A DNA stretch of 64,000 bases, taken from the NCBI GenBank assembly GCA_029204225.1, contig CM055097.1, positions 47,864,617 to 47,928,616 of the forward strand. Reading direction: 5' to 3'. The first letter of the stretch is position 1. Each line of letters starts with the position of its first letter. Origin of the DNA: Diphasiastrum complanatum (lineage: Eukaryota > Streptophyta > Lycopodiopsida > Lycopodiales > Lycopodiaceae). Of the stretch, positions 1-10,090 are shown piece by piece. The translations under genes were made by a program, and so were the position numbers. The notes beneath the pieces were generated by a model. That model was given only the letters and a program-made list of their open reading frames with translations. It was not told where the DNA came from and ran no database searches.

Positions 1-721
1 AAAGGCCACGTTAAAATAAAAAAAGATGACAAGTTATCAGGTAAAACAGGAAATATTCCATGCAAGCCGAGCATTGGAAGATCTAAAGCTCGAAGATTTT
101 TATCAAATTATTCTAGCAAACAGTCTAAGGTTCAATACACGGTTTGGAAATAAATTATTACAGCAACTCAAGATCTCGAAGAAGAAGGTTCTACTGGTAT
201 ACACAAAGTAGAAGTTTGGAAAAAGTTAGACAACATGGAATACTTGAGAAAAGATAAATTTTCAAATACTGATGTTCAAATGATACAGAAAACAACCAAT
301 GAATTTGTGGATGTAGTTCAGAGTGCATGGGGTGTTGATCATATAACACGTTATATGGTAAGATTTTGATTTTACACTACGATAGACAAATATATGCAAT
401 TAAATTAGATACTTTTGGTACTGATTTAGATTATGTTTTTATGACATGCAGCACATATTACGACATCATTCGACATTCTTTGCAAGAAATAGTGGAAGTC
501 TTAGCATATGGTCATCGCAAGGAATGGAAAAATCTCATTGGCAAGCAAGAGCAGCATTTTATAAAAGTACACAACATGGCGGGACTAGCACAAAAAACAG
601 CTCTAAACTGCAACTTTTCCAATGGTTTTACAGAAGAATCCAAATTCGTCATAATACAAAATCGACGGATTATAAAAAATTTCAAAAAGCATGCAAATTT
701 ATACAAGCCAGTAGGCTATAG
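1..721 (+). pseudogene. C-terminal part of a spliced transposase-like gene (5' end outside window)
   Basis: Frame 1 is open from the window edge except for a TAA at 151-153. It runs to a GTAAGA donor at 358, skips a 94-bp AT-rich intron (358-451, acceptor ATGCAG) and continues in phase from 452 to a TAG at 719-721. The spliced protein contains HITRYMHILRHH across the junction, then WSSQGMEKSHWQA, STQHGG and LFQWFYRR. This order (a helix with HILxHH, then an S-Q-G-x-E-K box and a T-x-H-G-G box) reminds me of the C-terminal region of large eukaryotic DNA-transposon proteins, but I cannot name the superfamily with confidence. The N-terminal catalytic part is not in the window. The TAA makes it a likely pseudogene unless it lies in an unrecognised intron. 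It is the left neighbour of the H3/protease region and may be the transposase of the same element. Confidence 0.5.
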
Positions 722-781
722 ACACACAATAAAATTTTGTATATTAAATAAAAATATTTACAAAGTACAATTCAGCAGTAT

Positions 782-2295
782 CTAATCTGCTTCCGATATT
801 TTTTCCAATGAAAGTTGCAACTTAGAATCATGCAACAATTTTCTTCTTTCGTATGGATCCAATAGCTCATAGTTTTCATGCTTACTCAGATCAACGTAAG
901 CAGCATACACTGCAAAATGAGATGATCTGAACATGGAATTCACTGGTCCATATCCTAAAATTTTAATTACAATAGTTTTCTTTACAAAAATTATTTTATG
1001 CACCTTATTAAAATTATGTCCTCCAAGAAAATGAGACAATTTTTTGATTGCCATAATCATAGTTTCACCATGTTGATGAAAATTTGAATGGGCAACACTT
1101 ATCTCATTATTCTTAAAGGACTCTAGATAGTGTCCGAGTGCATGATCTCTTGAAAATTCTCCCGCAGAAGATCTCTGCCCTCCTCGATAAATTGCAAAAT
1201 CATCAAGGAAAATTGTTTCCTGAAATGATAAAAAACAAAGTAAGCTCTAGTATATAATCTGACATAACAAATCTACTAGTACTTGATAAGAGACAAAAAC
1301 TTACGCATTCGGCTTTGTCTTCTCTGATTACTGTCTCTCCATCAATATTATGTCCACCTTTCGATGTCAATATTGTTGGTGAATAGACAGTTGGCTGTGG
1401 AAAACCAAGTTGACTTTGAATTCTAAGAAACTCCTCCTCAGAAGGTAGATCATCTTCTTTGTTGCGCATTTCCTCCACAACCATTTTCAAGCAATCTTTC
1501 CCTGAATAAAACTTATCATTATGTACATCGTCAACACCAGGGAGAAGATCATCAGCATCAAAATCAATTACATCCGAAAATTCATTAAGCTCTTTGCTCA
1601 AAATGCAAAGAGTCTCAACTTCAGTGAAGTCAAAAAAATCCGATATATCCGATATTGTCAAAAAAGAATTATTATCTATATTATAAGTAGGCAAAGTGAT
1701 CAAAGATTTATCAGAAGGAAAAAGGGTAGTGGGTGTTCTAGGGCCTATAAAAGTAGCCCTATTTCGAGCAGGATCAAAATCAGAACAATCATCTAAATTA
1801 ACACTTGTATCAATAAAAAAGGTATCTATATCTACAATTTTTGACTTTTTAGACTTTGTACCACTAGAAGAAGTTGATTCAGAAGTGGAGGGCACAGAGT
1901 CCGAATCGTCAAAAATATTTAACAAAAGAAAAAAAACTAAAAGCAGACTGAAAATCAACAAATCTACATTTTTTATTATGAATTGGACACTCATCTACAG
2001 ACTTGAAATTATTATGTAACTTGGTAAATATTCTGTCAAGCTTAGCTTTGTAGATATGCTTGTCGAACAGGTCCTGATAATTAATCATGTCTTTATTCTG
2101 AGACCTGAATAACGGAGTACTGAGCAGGGACTTAAATCTGAAATATATCTCAGAAAATGTCTCCACACTAGGGCCCTCAGTTATGGAAGGTAGAATAAAA
2201 AGAAAAGGAGAAAAAAGAGATTTGAAATAGTCCAACCTATCAGTAATACCAAATTTATTGAAAAAAGAAAACAAACTGGATTCAAAATTAGACAT
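782..2295 (-). pseudogene. Unknown two-exon gene, frameshifted
   Basis: I do not recognise this protein. The likely start is the ATG at 2295-2293 (MSNFESSLFSFF). The frame runs to a T8 tract (sense strand) near 1924-1931, where a one-base slip is needed to continue in the next frame (IFDDSDSVPSTSE...). Exon 1 ends at 1305 before GTAAGT. An 85-bp intron (1220-1304, acceptor TTTCAG) is removed in phase 0, and exon 2 runs 1219-782 to a TAG. The middle of the protein is rich in D, S and T, including acidic DFDADDLLPGVDD. The C-terminal exon is better ordered, with GGQRSSAGEFSRDHALGHYL, then YGPVNSMFRSSHFAVYAAYVDL. An N-terminal CPIHNKKC is the only metal-ligand-like string. A TATA box lies about 310 bp upstream at 2606-2616. 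It is divergently arranged with the H3-like gene. The homopolymer frameshift could be a sequencing error rather than decay. Confidence 0.55.
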
Positions 2296-2605
2296 TTTAA
2301 ACAAAAATAACAGATTTGAAGTTCCAAATATAGCTCTCAGGCACAAACCCTAGGTTAGACTAGCACGTCAAGGCAACCTGCGCTCGAGAGAGATATTGGA
2401 AGCTGGAGTATCGGATCCGAGCACAAGAACAACGAGCAGAAAAGAAAAGGGATACGAAACGCGCTTGAATGTGATACCGGAGGATGCAGTATCGGATCCA
2501 GGCACATAATAGTCAACGAGACGTAATGAGAGCAAGTGGCGCGCTTGAAATCGATATCCGGAAAAGCAATTGTAAATTTGCGTGAAAATCCGAGCCAAAA
2601 AAGAC

Positions 2606-2616
2606 CTATTTATATA
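2606..2616 (-). promoter_or_regulatory. TATA box for the minus gene
   Basis: Read on the minus strand this is TATATAAATAG, a near-ideal plant TATA box about 310 bp upstream of the ATG at 2295. The duplicated copy has TATAAATA at 3234-3241. Confidence 0.55.
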
Positions 2617-2624
2617 AAAAAAAT

Positions 2625-2870
2625 TGCACGTGTGGAGGAGTGGCAAAGGAACACGTGTCGATATGTGATTGGCCAAAATAAATGCGTCGTACCTTGAATG
2701 ATTGATTTGACATCTGTCACGTGCAAGAATGACACGCATCGATAAGGGATTCGCGCACGTGTCTCAGCCCACGTGTCCCCATAATTGGGTCATCATTATC
2801 AGTACAGACATTCCACGTGGTCTAGTCATCTGATGACACGTGTCACGGTCGTCTTTTCACACGTGCAAAA
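2625..2870. promoter_or_regulatory. Dense ACGTG (G-box/ABRE-type) cluster
   Basis: About eight ACGTG cores lie within roughly 240 bp (GCACGTGTGG, ACACGTGTCG, TCACGTGCAA, GCACGTGTCT, CCACGTGTCC, CCACGTGGTC, ACACGTGTCA, ACACGTGCAA). A CCAAT-type GATTGGCCAA sits among them. Several recur in the second promoter copy at about 3245-3490. ACGTG cores are the binding sites of plant bZIP and bHLH factors. A regulatory role is inferred from density alone. Confidence 0.5.
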
Positions 2871-3502
2871 ATTTGTGAAAATTCATTAAAAAAAGAAAGC
2901 AAACTGGATTCAAAATTAGACATTTTAAACAAAATAATAGAATTGAAGTTCCAAATATCACTCTCAGGCGCAAACCCCAGGTCCGACAAGCACGTCAAAT
3001 CAACATGCGCTCGAGAGAGATATTTGAAGTTGGAGTATCGGATCCGAGCGCAAGAACAATGAGCAAAAAAGAAAAGGGTTGCGAGACGCGCTGGAATGCG
3101 ATACCGGACGATGCAGTATCAGATCTAGGTGCATAATAGCCAACGTGATGTAATGAGAGCAAGCGGCGTGCTTGAAATCGATAGCCGACAAAGCAATCGT
3201 GAATTTGCGTGAAACTCCGAACCCAAAAAGACATATTTATAAAACAAATTTGCACGTGTGGAGGAGTGGCGAAGGAATACGTGTCAACTTGTGATTGGCC
3301 AAATTAAATGCACCATACCAAGTATGATTGATCTAACATCTGCCACGTGTAAGAATGACACACGTCGATTAGGGATTCACGCACGTGTCTCAACCCATGT
3401 GGCCTCATAATTAGGTCATCATTGTCAGTACGAACATTCCACGTGGTCTAATCATCTGACGACACGGGTCTCGGCCGTCTTTTCACAGGTGCAAAAATTT
3501 CG

Positions 3503-3511
3503 TATATAAAG
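3503..3511 (+). promoter_or_regulatory. TATA box for the H3-like gene
   Basis: TATATAAAG lies about 310 bp upstream of the ATG at 3820, directly after the second ACGTG-rich promoter copy. The spacing mirrors the minus-side TATA/ATG spacing. Confidence 0.5.
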
Positions 3512-3819
3512 TCCTCAAAATTTTCATTTTTTTTTGCAAAATTTTTGCTTTTAGCTCCCGATATCGCTCTCAAGCGCGTTCTTTCATCTTTCAAGCTTCT
3601 GCCCTCTCACAGTGCGCTCGAGTCCGATACCACCTGTTGTAAATATCACTTTCGAGTGCACATCTCTTTTCTGCAAATAATATCTGTAGATCTTGCGTTC
3701 GAAACCGATATTCAGTGCTGGTATCGATCTCAAGTGCCCTTTCATCGCAAATTTTTTTGTTTTGATCCACTTTTGTTTTGTTCAAATTTCTTTTTGTTAA
3801 TTTTTTTCTTCCAAAAATG

Positions 3820-4452
3820 ATGGCCAGAACCAAATCCACTGCCCGTGCCATCACCACTGTACAGCCATCCCATTTTCGTGTTCCCCTTGGTACTGGTCGT
3901 AGACGTGGCAGGAAGCAGGTCTGGCTGAGGGAGATCCGAAAACTCCAAAGATCAACTGAATTGTTGATCCCTAGAGCTCCTTTCGATCGATCTATACGGA
4001 ATGTCACTCTTTCACTTGGGCTGGATGTTCGTTTTGCCGTGACAGCCATGCAGGCCTTGTAGGGTGCTGTAGAAGATTTTATGTCCCAATTTTTTGAGGA
4101 TACTTGTCTTTTGACAGTGCATGGTAAGCGTGCCACCATCATGCCAAAGGATTTCGTCATTCTCAAAAGGCTTCGGGACAGATATTTTGGTCTGCATGTT
4201 GATAATGACAGCACCTCCAGAGACCTGCCTCTGGATAGAACCAACGTGCCTACTACCTCTAGGAGGAAGAGAAAGCAGACTGTCCCCAAGAAGGCTAGAT
4301 CTCGAAGGCCAGCTGCTTCCCTTCCTCCTAGACGTATCCCGGCCAAGAGACCCCGCGTCTTCTTGATCTCTGAGTCAGATGCTGGAGAATCTGACTCAGA
4401 TCGAAAATCTTCACCCAGTCCTCCTCTTGTTATTCGTCCAGCTCCTCAATAG
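3820..4452 (+). pseudogene. Histone-H3-like domain with long basic C-terminal tail
   Basis: Two ATGs are adjacent. The second (3820) gives MARTKSTARA, matching the canonical MARTK start of H3. The tail is shortened: K4 is kept, but the K9 position is Ala. The fold follows: alpha-N WLREIRKLQRSTELLI, alpha-1 APFDRSIRNV, alpha-2 LDVRFAVTAMQAL, then FFEDTCLLTVHGKRATIMPKD and LKRLRDRY, aligned with [20 protein letters not shown] of H3. Loop 1 has H3 length, without the insertion usual in CENH3. A TAG at 4060-4062 replaces the conserved Gln of MALQ, consistent with CAG to TAG. After the core come an Arg/Lys/Pro-rich tail (RRKRKQTVPKKARSRR, then PPRRIPAKRPR) and an acidic serine stretch, ending at a second TAG (4450-4452). 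That stop also looks like a mutated Gln codon, because the frame stays open beyond it towards a protease domain. An expressed host H3 is unlikely given the stops and tail. Confidence 0.8.
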
Positions 4453-5924
4453 GTTTCATCACCAAAAGTGTTGATTACCCAAGAGGAGCTAGACAAAATA
4501 ACAAAAAAATCTGTAAATATTTTTTCCACTTCTGTTTCTGCTCCTGTACATAATCTTTTTGTGAGAATTCCATACGATCCAGCCCAAGTTTTTTTTATTC
4601 TGACCATTATAATCAATACGAGGCCTACCTAGCTAACAAAATTGATCTTCTCAGCAACTTTTTTGACTTTTTTTCTTCCAGATACACGTAGAAGTTTTAG
4701 ATTAGGTCCCAAATTTTGTGCCGAGCTAAAAGATAAGACCTCAGAAATTTCAGATGCAATAGTAGAGGACGGAGTTTCTTTTTTGCAGAATAGTATTAGT
4801 TTCAATTCCCATGGTACAGGTTTTGTAGTTAGTCCATTTTTCATGGGAGCGGTAAAGACGAAAGAAGCCAATTTTGAAAAGGCTCTCTATTTTATTGAGT
4901 GCAGTCCTATGGCAAAAGTTTATTTGATTCCATATGAAAATAAGTAAGGATTGCTCTTTTGTTTTTGTTGCTTTAATCTGGATTGTTGCATGTCTCATTG
5001 CTTTAATAAGAACAGAATTTTTTCATAAATATGAATTTAACGATATTTGTATCTTAGTTGTTGCGGTCGGCATTGGAGCCTAAACATTCTTTTTGTAAAG
5101 ATAAATAAGGGAGAGTATCAAATTTTCTATGTGTAAAATTAAACTCAGCTGCAAACACACATAGAGAATTTGATTCTCTACTTCATGATGTAGTTCGGGA
5201 AATACCAACAACGGCAACTTCAATTGGAGATATAACCATTAAATCTCTGAAGGTATATTCAATTTATCTCTGATATGCATGTATTTCTTTTTTAATTCAA
5301 ATGTATCGTCATAGCATAAATAAAATTTCTATCATAATATTACTAATTTTTGTTCTATATATACAGTGTGTACAGCAAAATGACGCTTTTAGTTGTGCAT
5401 GGTTCGTCTTGTACAATACAAAGCTATTTTTTGAATGGTATAATTTACGAACGGATGTAGATATTGGAAAGGTAATATTCTATTCATTTGTAGTTCATTT
5501 CATTCTGATTCATATTCTATTACTATCATTGTTTGTAATTTGTTGATTCTCATGTTTTGTGATGACAGTTCACTCTTGAGCCGTATACTCCTGATAATGT
5601 ATATAGATTTTGGCAAGAGTTGATCAGAACATTTGCCCAATATGGTGTAAGCGTTGCGCCTGCAATCGAGGGGCCTCAAAAGGAAGCTGCTCCTACCTTA
5701 ACAGCCTTTCAGGTTGTTCAGAATGCAGATCTTATTTTACATGATCCAAAGGAATAAAAGTCCTTCCTAATACAGAAGAAGACAATTTTGTAGCAGATAT
5801 TCCTCTTGCCTTAAAAGGCATTGAGGCCCTTTCCGAAACAGAGAAGGGCGAGATTATAGAAGGACCTGTTGCTTTATCAGTTCCTAATACCGGTATAGAA
5901 AATATAGAAAAATTGATTGAATAG
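4453..5924 (+). pseudogene. C48/Ulp1-like cysteine protease domain, spliced, probably continuous with the H3-like domain
   Basis: The frame of the H3-like gene continues after its second TAG (SSPKVLITQEELDKITKK, then VRIPYDPAQVFF). It needs two compensating slips at T-runs (near 4588 and 4668) and returns to the same frame with LPDTRRSFRLGPKFC. Exons: to 4943 (donor GTAAGG), 5165-5252, 5367-5471 and 5569 onwards, with all three junctions in phase. The third contains VQQNDAFSCAWFVLYN, matching the Q-x(5)-C-[GA]-x-F-V-L nucleophile box of C48 (Ulp1/SENP, adenain-like) peptidases, except that the usual CG is CA. I cannot place the catalytic His with certainty. An acidic tail reads to TAA 5755-5757 or, after one slip, to TAG 5922-5924. 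C48-like domains are known in several plant DNA transposons. Fusion to an H3 fold is inferred from frame continuity. Confidence 0.65.
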
Positions 5925-6117
5925 AGATCTATTTGTAAATAGAGAGACATAAAAAAAAAAAGACAATCATCTTACTTGTAAACAACCTGTTTATGGGTTT
6001 TTTTTATTGATATCACAATAGATTCTTACAATCAGCTTGTGTCCATAGTCTAATAATGGAATGCAATTTTTCTAGAATGATAAGAAGACATTGGCATGTA
6101 TTTGTTGATAGTGAATC

Positions 6118-7081
6118 TCAATGTTCTTCCATAAGTTGGATTGTTTCGCCAATATCTTTGCATTTGATCTCGAGCTCACGTCTTTTATGTACCTGCATAA
6201 AACTAATACAAAGTTAGTTAGAATTAGTATAGAGTTTGTATTAGAAAGTTTTGATTCAAACTATTCATAAAAGATCGAGTGTTTATAGTTACTTACGAGT
6301 TTACCATTGAAAATGAATATGAAGTCTGAAAGTACATCATCTTGTAGGAGCAATAGTTCCCGCCGGATGTAGTTTAGACTCCAATCTTCTTCCACCTCAA
6401 CACATGTCAAAATGACATCATTGTATATAATTTTAATATTTTTTCATTTTGAATGTCCACTGGCTTCCAAATCTTGATTGAGTGGCACCCATTTACCTTT
6501 ATTTATTTTTCATCTTTGATAATAGAAGCATAAGCTCAACGTTTGTTTTTCAATTTGATAACGGAAGCACATGGAAGACATTTTAATTCTGCATTCTATT
6601 TCTCCATTTGATCTTTTGTCCCAGCCTTCATCCATAAGTTCAAATAATAAACTATCTGATAAATTTTTGTATACAAACATCGTTGGGGTTTTGTGTACAT
6701 TGACACTTGGAAAAGAAATCCACAAATATATTCAAGGATATAAACCAACTCAATCTGACTGTTTTTTTATCTCGTGCTCATTTTTAATGAATTTTTTACA
6801 TCATTATATATCTTGCAACAAAATGATTTTGAAACTGTAGCATCTGGTGCAATCCATTCATCACTTTCAAAACTAGGTAATGGAATTGGTACTATTTGTC
6901 CAAAATTTTCTTTTGTATCAGGAATGTACATTGATTCATAAAAAAAGATTCCACTATCCAACTAGATCTTTTGCAGTTCTACCTCGATATGGCAGCTGTC
7001 CAATATCAGTGTGAAAAACATCTAACACACTTGCTAAAGCTCCACTCGGCTCCCATTCATTTATGTTGGATGGATATAAAT
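6118..7081 (-). pseudogene. Unknown spliced gene, broken
   Basis: I do not recognise this gene. A 5'-most visible exon starts at 7081 after a CTTGCAG acceptor (LYPSNINEWEPSGALASVLD, then VFHTDIGQLPYRG) and hits a TAG near 6959. The adjacent frame continues as SGIFFYESMYIPDTKENFGQ and FESDEWIAPDATVSKSFC down to about 6767. A downstream exon reads NDVILTCVEVEEDWSLNYIR, then RELLLLQDDVLSDFIF, to a GTAAGT donor at 6296-6291. The last exon (6192-6118) is VHKRRELEIKCKDIGETIQL, then a short end and TGA, joined in phase 0. About 330 bp between the two halves (6430-6790) does not read as coding and may be an insertion. KIYNDV on one side and KIIYNDV on the other hint at a small duplication there. Its position and style suggest it belongs to the same multi-gene unit as the genes to its left. 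Confidence 0.4.
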
Positions 7082-7084
7082 CTG

Positions 7085-8490
7085 CAAGAGAAAAATGATC
7101 AAATTGGCAAGTTTACTATTAGATATTTATGAATGACAAAAATTAAAGTATAAAAAATATCAATACTCATAGTTGTTTTTTTTGTGATCCTGACTCTTGA
7201 ATCCTTGCACATTTATCTTTGAATGCATATATACATATTGGACTAGAATTTTAGATATAGATTTTCCTCCTGATGATGTTCTGAAATTCAAAATTCTGGC
7301 CTTCCAATATGATCAAAATGATAGTTTTGACCTTTTTCTTTTTCAAAATGCTCCTCTTGATGATGGATGCATCAAAACCCAAGAGTTTTTTGAATATTTT
7401 CTTGGCACCCATAATCCAATATCATCTGTCTCGTTGAATAGAAGCACATAGTCGATTGAGGAGCACGGCTTCCTTGATGGTGCCATTCGTAATTTGTATG
7501 CAAAAATCTGAAACAATGAACTATGAATCTGAAAATTTGCGTAGACAAAAAGCCATGAATCTGAGAAAAAGTGTTGGCAAAAATTTGAAACACTGATCTA
7601 TTTGGCGCCACAAATTAACTCTGGTTATGCCTGTTAATCATGGTTTGACAATGCATATACATTAATGGTACATCAATTTTCTCATCTTAACCATCTGTCA
7701 TATTCATTTTCAATATTTTTGGGTCTCTTCGGGCAGTGATGAGCTGGAAGGGTAGGCCTCATCAACCAATAGCATTTCTACATGCTGCCCGATGAAACAA
7801 CAATATATCTAAAAAGTTTTTAATTTATTTATATTTGGAAAATTCTACGTTACGTAGAACCCTGAAGCTAAGGTTTCAATTGGTCCACATGGCAATGAAA
7901 AAAAATAAAAAAGCATCTTTTTCAAAGGCCCTCGTCGGGTTATAAGTTTCTCTAATGCCAGCACAAACATTACCACACCCTTACTTGTCCCATTTTGTTT
8001 TGAAAATGTCCAATTGGGTTTTGATGGATGTTATCTCAGCATACTACAAGTCCCGAGTCCTCAAAATTTGTTGTAATGGCAATGCAAAGGTTGGACTATT
8101 GTTCAAATGCTTTTCTTTAATTAAGAAGGCTTTCCACAATGCTAAATGGAAATGCCTTCAAAAAGACAAACTACCTAAATGTGACTCATGCATCTTGATA
8201 GTGTTATTTCTTCCACATTGCTCCCAAAGGGCCCTAGCCCTTCTCAGCTCTTGCTCTTTGCAAGCACATGAATTTGCTCATTTTAGTGGAAACAATGTAC
8301 TCATCCTCTAGTTCCTCGCATGTTCTTTTGAATTGCTTTAAAAAGATGTCCTTGACATGTGCCAGAGGCATAGGACACATATTCCCAAAACCCTCATCAA
8401 TTGAGCTTTGATGCATGTGAAACCACCAAAAATTTGCTTTGAGTAATATTTGCACTTAATATATTTATTGCCTTTGCCTAGTGTACATGC
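7085..8490. other. No gene recognised
   Basis: AT-rich sequence with short chance frames on both strands. Frames at 7197-7451 and 7955-8311 have no recognisable motifs or splice support. Nothing is annotated here. Confidence 0.5.
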
Positions 8491-9134
8491 TGTGAAAAAT
8501 TGCCTATATTGTACATTAGTGGGTCCCACACGTGTGAGGCCAAAAGTGCCATGTGGGAATCTAGTAGCTTAGATCAAGTCTAAAAAGTTGGTCAAGTTAG
8601 TTTGGTAGTGGATCCTACATTATAGGACCTAATTCCTAGATTTATGGAGTAGGTTGATCAATTTAGCCACCTACATGGCAAGACTCAAGGATGAGGCTAG
8701 AATGGAAAATTAGGACAAGAAAGCTCAATGAACTTCCTTATTACATGCTGGATTTTCACCTAAATCGAGGTGGGGAAGAGGTTTTATGTATCCATCTCTC
8801 CATAGTAATGCCTTAGATTGTTTTTGAGAGCTAATTGGCAAAACTCGACTTCTACATTATGTACATTGATTTCCTTTGGATCTAAGCAAGAACTAAGTAT
8901 TCTAAACATCTTTTGTTGTGTATAGGCCATACTAAGTACTGTTTCACACGTGTGTGTGGTGTGCATCTCTTTTGATTAATGATTATAGATTGCTCTTGCT
9001 TGATGCATCTCAAATTGTCAATCTAGATCTCAATTTTGTGTGTCTAGTTTGCATTTGTTTTATGGTCAATTAATCAATTACTCTTGTGAGTCATTAGTAG
9101 ACTCATTTGTGGTCTAAAGTACTGTACTTTGACA
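8491..9134 (+). repeat. 5' LTR of the older plus-strand copia element
   Basis: It starts TGTGAAAAATTGCC, ends in CA, and is followed directly by a tRNA-Met-type primer-binding site at 9135. It contains two copies of the palindrome CACACGTGTG (8527-8536 and 8945-8954). The 3' LTR was not found, because the element is truncated near 17,071. Confidence 0.65.
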
Positions 9135-9147
9135 TGGTATTAGAGCG
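9135..9147 (+). other. Primer-binding site, initiator tRNA-Met type
   Basis: TGGTATTAGAGCG differs from the usual TGGTATCAGAGC by one C-to-T change. It lies immediately after the LTR. Confidence 0.65.
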
Positions 9148-9772
9148 AAGTACAAGAGAAAATCATTAATCTTGTGTACAATCCAAAATTAGCAAGTTTT
9201 GATCCAAACAGCTAGTATTGGAAGGCCTACTAGAATTCAGATGTTAGGGTGGAAATTTGTGGATCAAAGTTGATCGGGGTTAGATTCCATATTGTTCACA
9301 TGTGTGGACAGGTTTGTACCTAAAAATAATTTCCATTTTACATTAGATCCATAAAAAATCATGGTGATAGATCTTGATGAGTTGTTTGGTGCTAGATCTA
9401 GGAAAAGCATCAATGTTTGCATGCCATTGATTGGATTTGACTTTTTGTCATTGCATCTAATGAATTGAGGCTGGGATCAAGCCCTCTTAGAGTGTTTAAC
9501 AGGACTTGAAAAACCATCAAGAAGAAAGTACAAGTTTTTAGTCATTCTTTGTACAAAAATAGTCAAATTGAGTTGATTTGATTGTAGATTGATAGAGTCT
9601 CATCTCATTTTCATTTCATCTTTGTGAGGAAGTGCTAGAACCATGGCTAGAAGTCCATTGAAAGGACTAGAAGTCAAATTTGAGAGAATCACTACAAGAG
9701 AGACCCTTGTGAGTTTCTAGGATCAAATCAAAACCAATTCGTAAGCATTTGTTTGTAGAATTCATTAGTAAG

Positions 9773-10090
9773 ATGGGAACAATTGGTGCTTTCCTTCTAG
9801 AAGCTAGTGAGAGATTAAATTCTACAAACTATTCCATTTGGAAGGTGAGGGTGGAGTCACTAGTGGTGCTCCAAGACCTCTATGAATTTGTGCTTGAAGA
9901 AGAGGATGAACCTCTTGGTGCACAAAAGTTGATAAGATACAAGAAGAAATTTAGACTAGCACTTCATTGCATTGAAATGAATGCTAGTAATGATCTTTTT
10001 TTAAAGAAGTCTCTTCTTGTACATCGGCCAAAGAGGCACAAGATTTATTGAAATACATTCATGAATCCAATAACACCTCTAGAGTCCTCA
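9773..10090 (+). pseudogene. Copia gag, N-terminal fragment (older element)
   Basis: From the ATG at 9773: MGTIGAFLLEASERLNSTNY, then SIWKVRVESLVVLQDLYEFV. These are the N-terminal motifs of copia UBN2-type Gag (L-x-x-x-N-Y-x-x-W). They closely match the Gag of the element nested inside it (SSERLTSTNYSIWKVRMESL). A frameshift follows LALHCIEMNASNDLF, and the frame is cut at the insertion point 10,090/10,091 within the NTSRVLM motif. The rest of the gene resumes at 15,826. Confidence 0.8.

Larger units (their letters stand above)
2262..3505. repeat. Tandem duplication (~620 bp x 2) of a divergent promoter
   Basis: About 2262-2879 and 2886-3505 are two diverged direct copies. Both begin with the reverse complement of the first dozen codons of the minus gene at 782-2295 (ATG TCT AAT TTT GAA TCC...), followed by its leader, a minus-strand TATA-like box (2606-2616; 3234-3241) and a block rich in ACGTG motifs. 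Only the left copy is joined to the minus gene, so the right copy is a stray promoter plus start codon. The right end of copy 2 abuts a plus-strand TATA box (3503-3511) in front of the H3-like frame. Confidence 0.8.

Noticed and set aside
2368-2739. Minus-strand open frame of 123 codons, with a similar one at 2995-3255
   Set aside because: Both lie in the two copies of the duplicated promoter and are alike only because the DNA is duplicated. They hold TATA and ACGTG elements and have no protein motif.
3591-4346. 251-codon minus-strand frame opposite the H3-like gene
   Set aside because: It is the antisense shadow of the H3-like frame, whose plus-strand match to histone H3 is clear. No motif or splice support on the minus strand.
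3820-4452. Centromeric histone CENH3
   Set aside because: Loop 1 has the length of ordinary H3 with no insertion, MARTK is kept, and a long basic tail follows the core. Two stops and the protease-linked context point to a mobile element rather than the host centromere gene.
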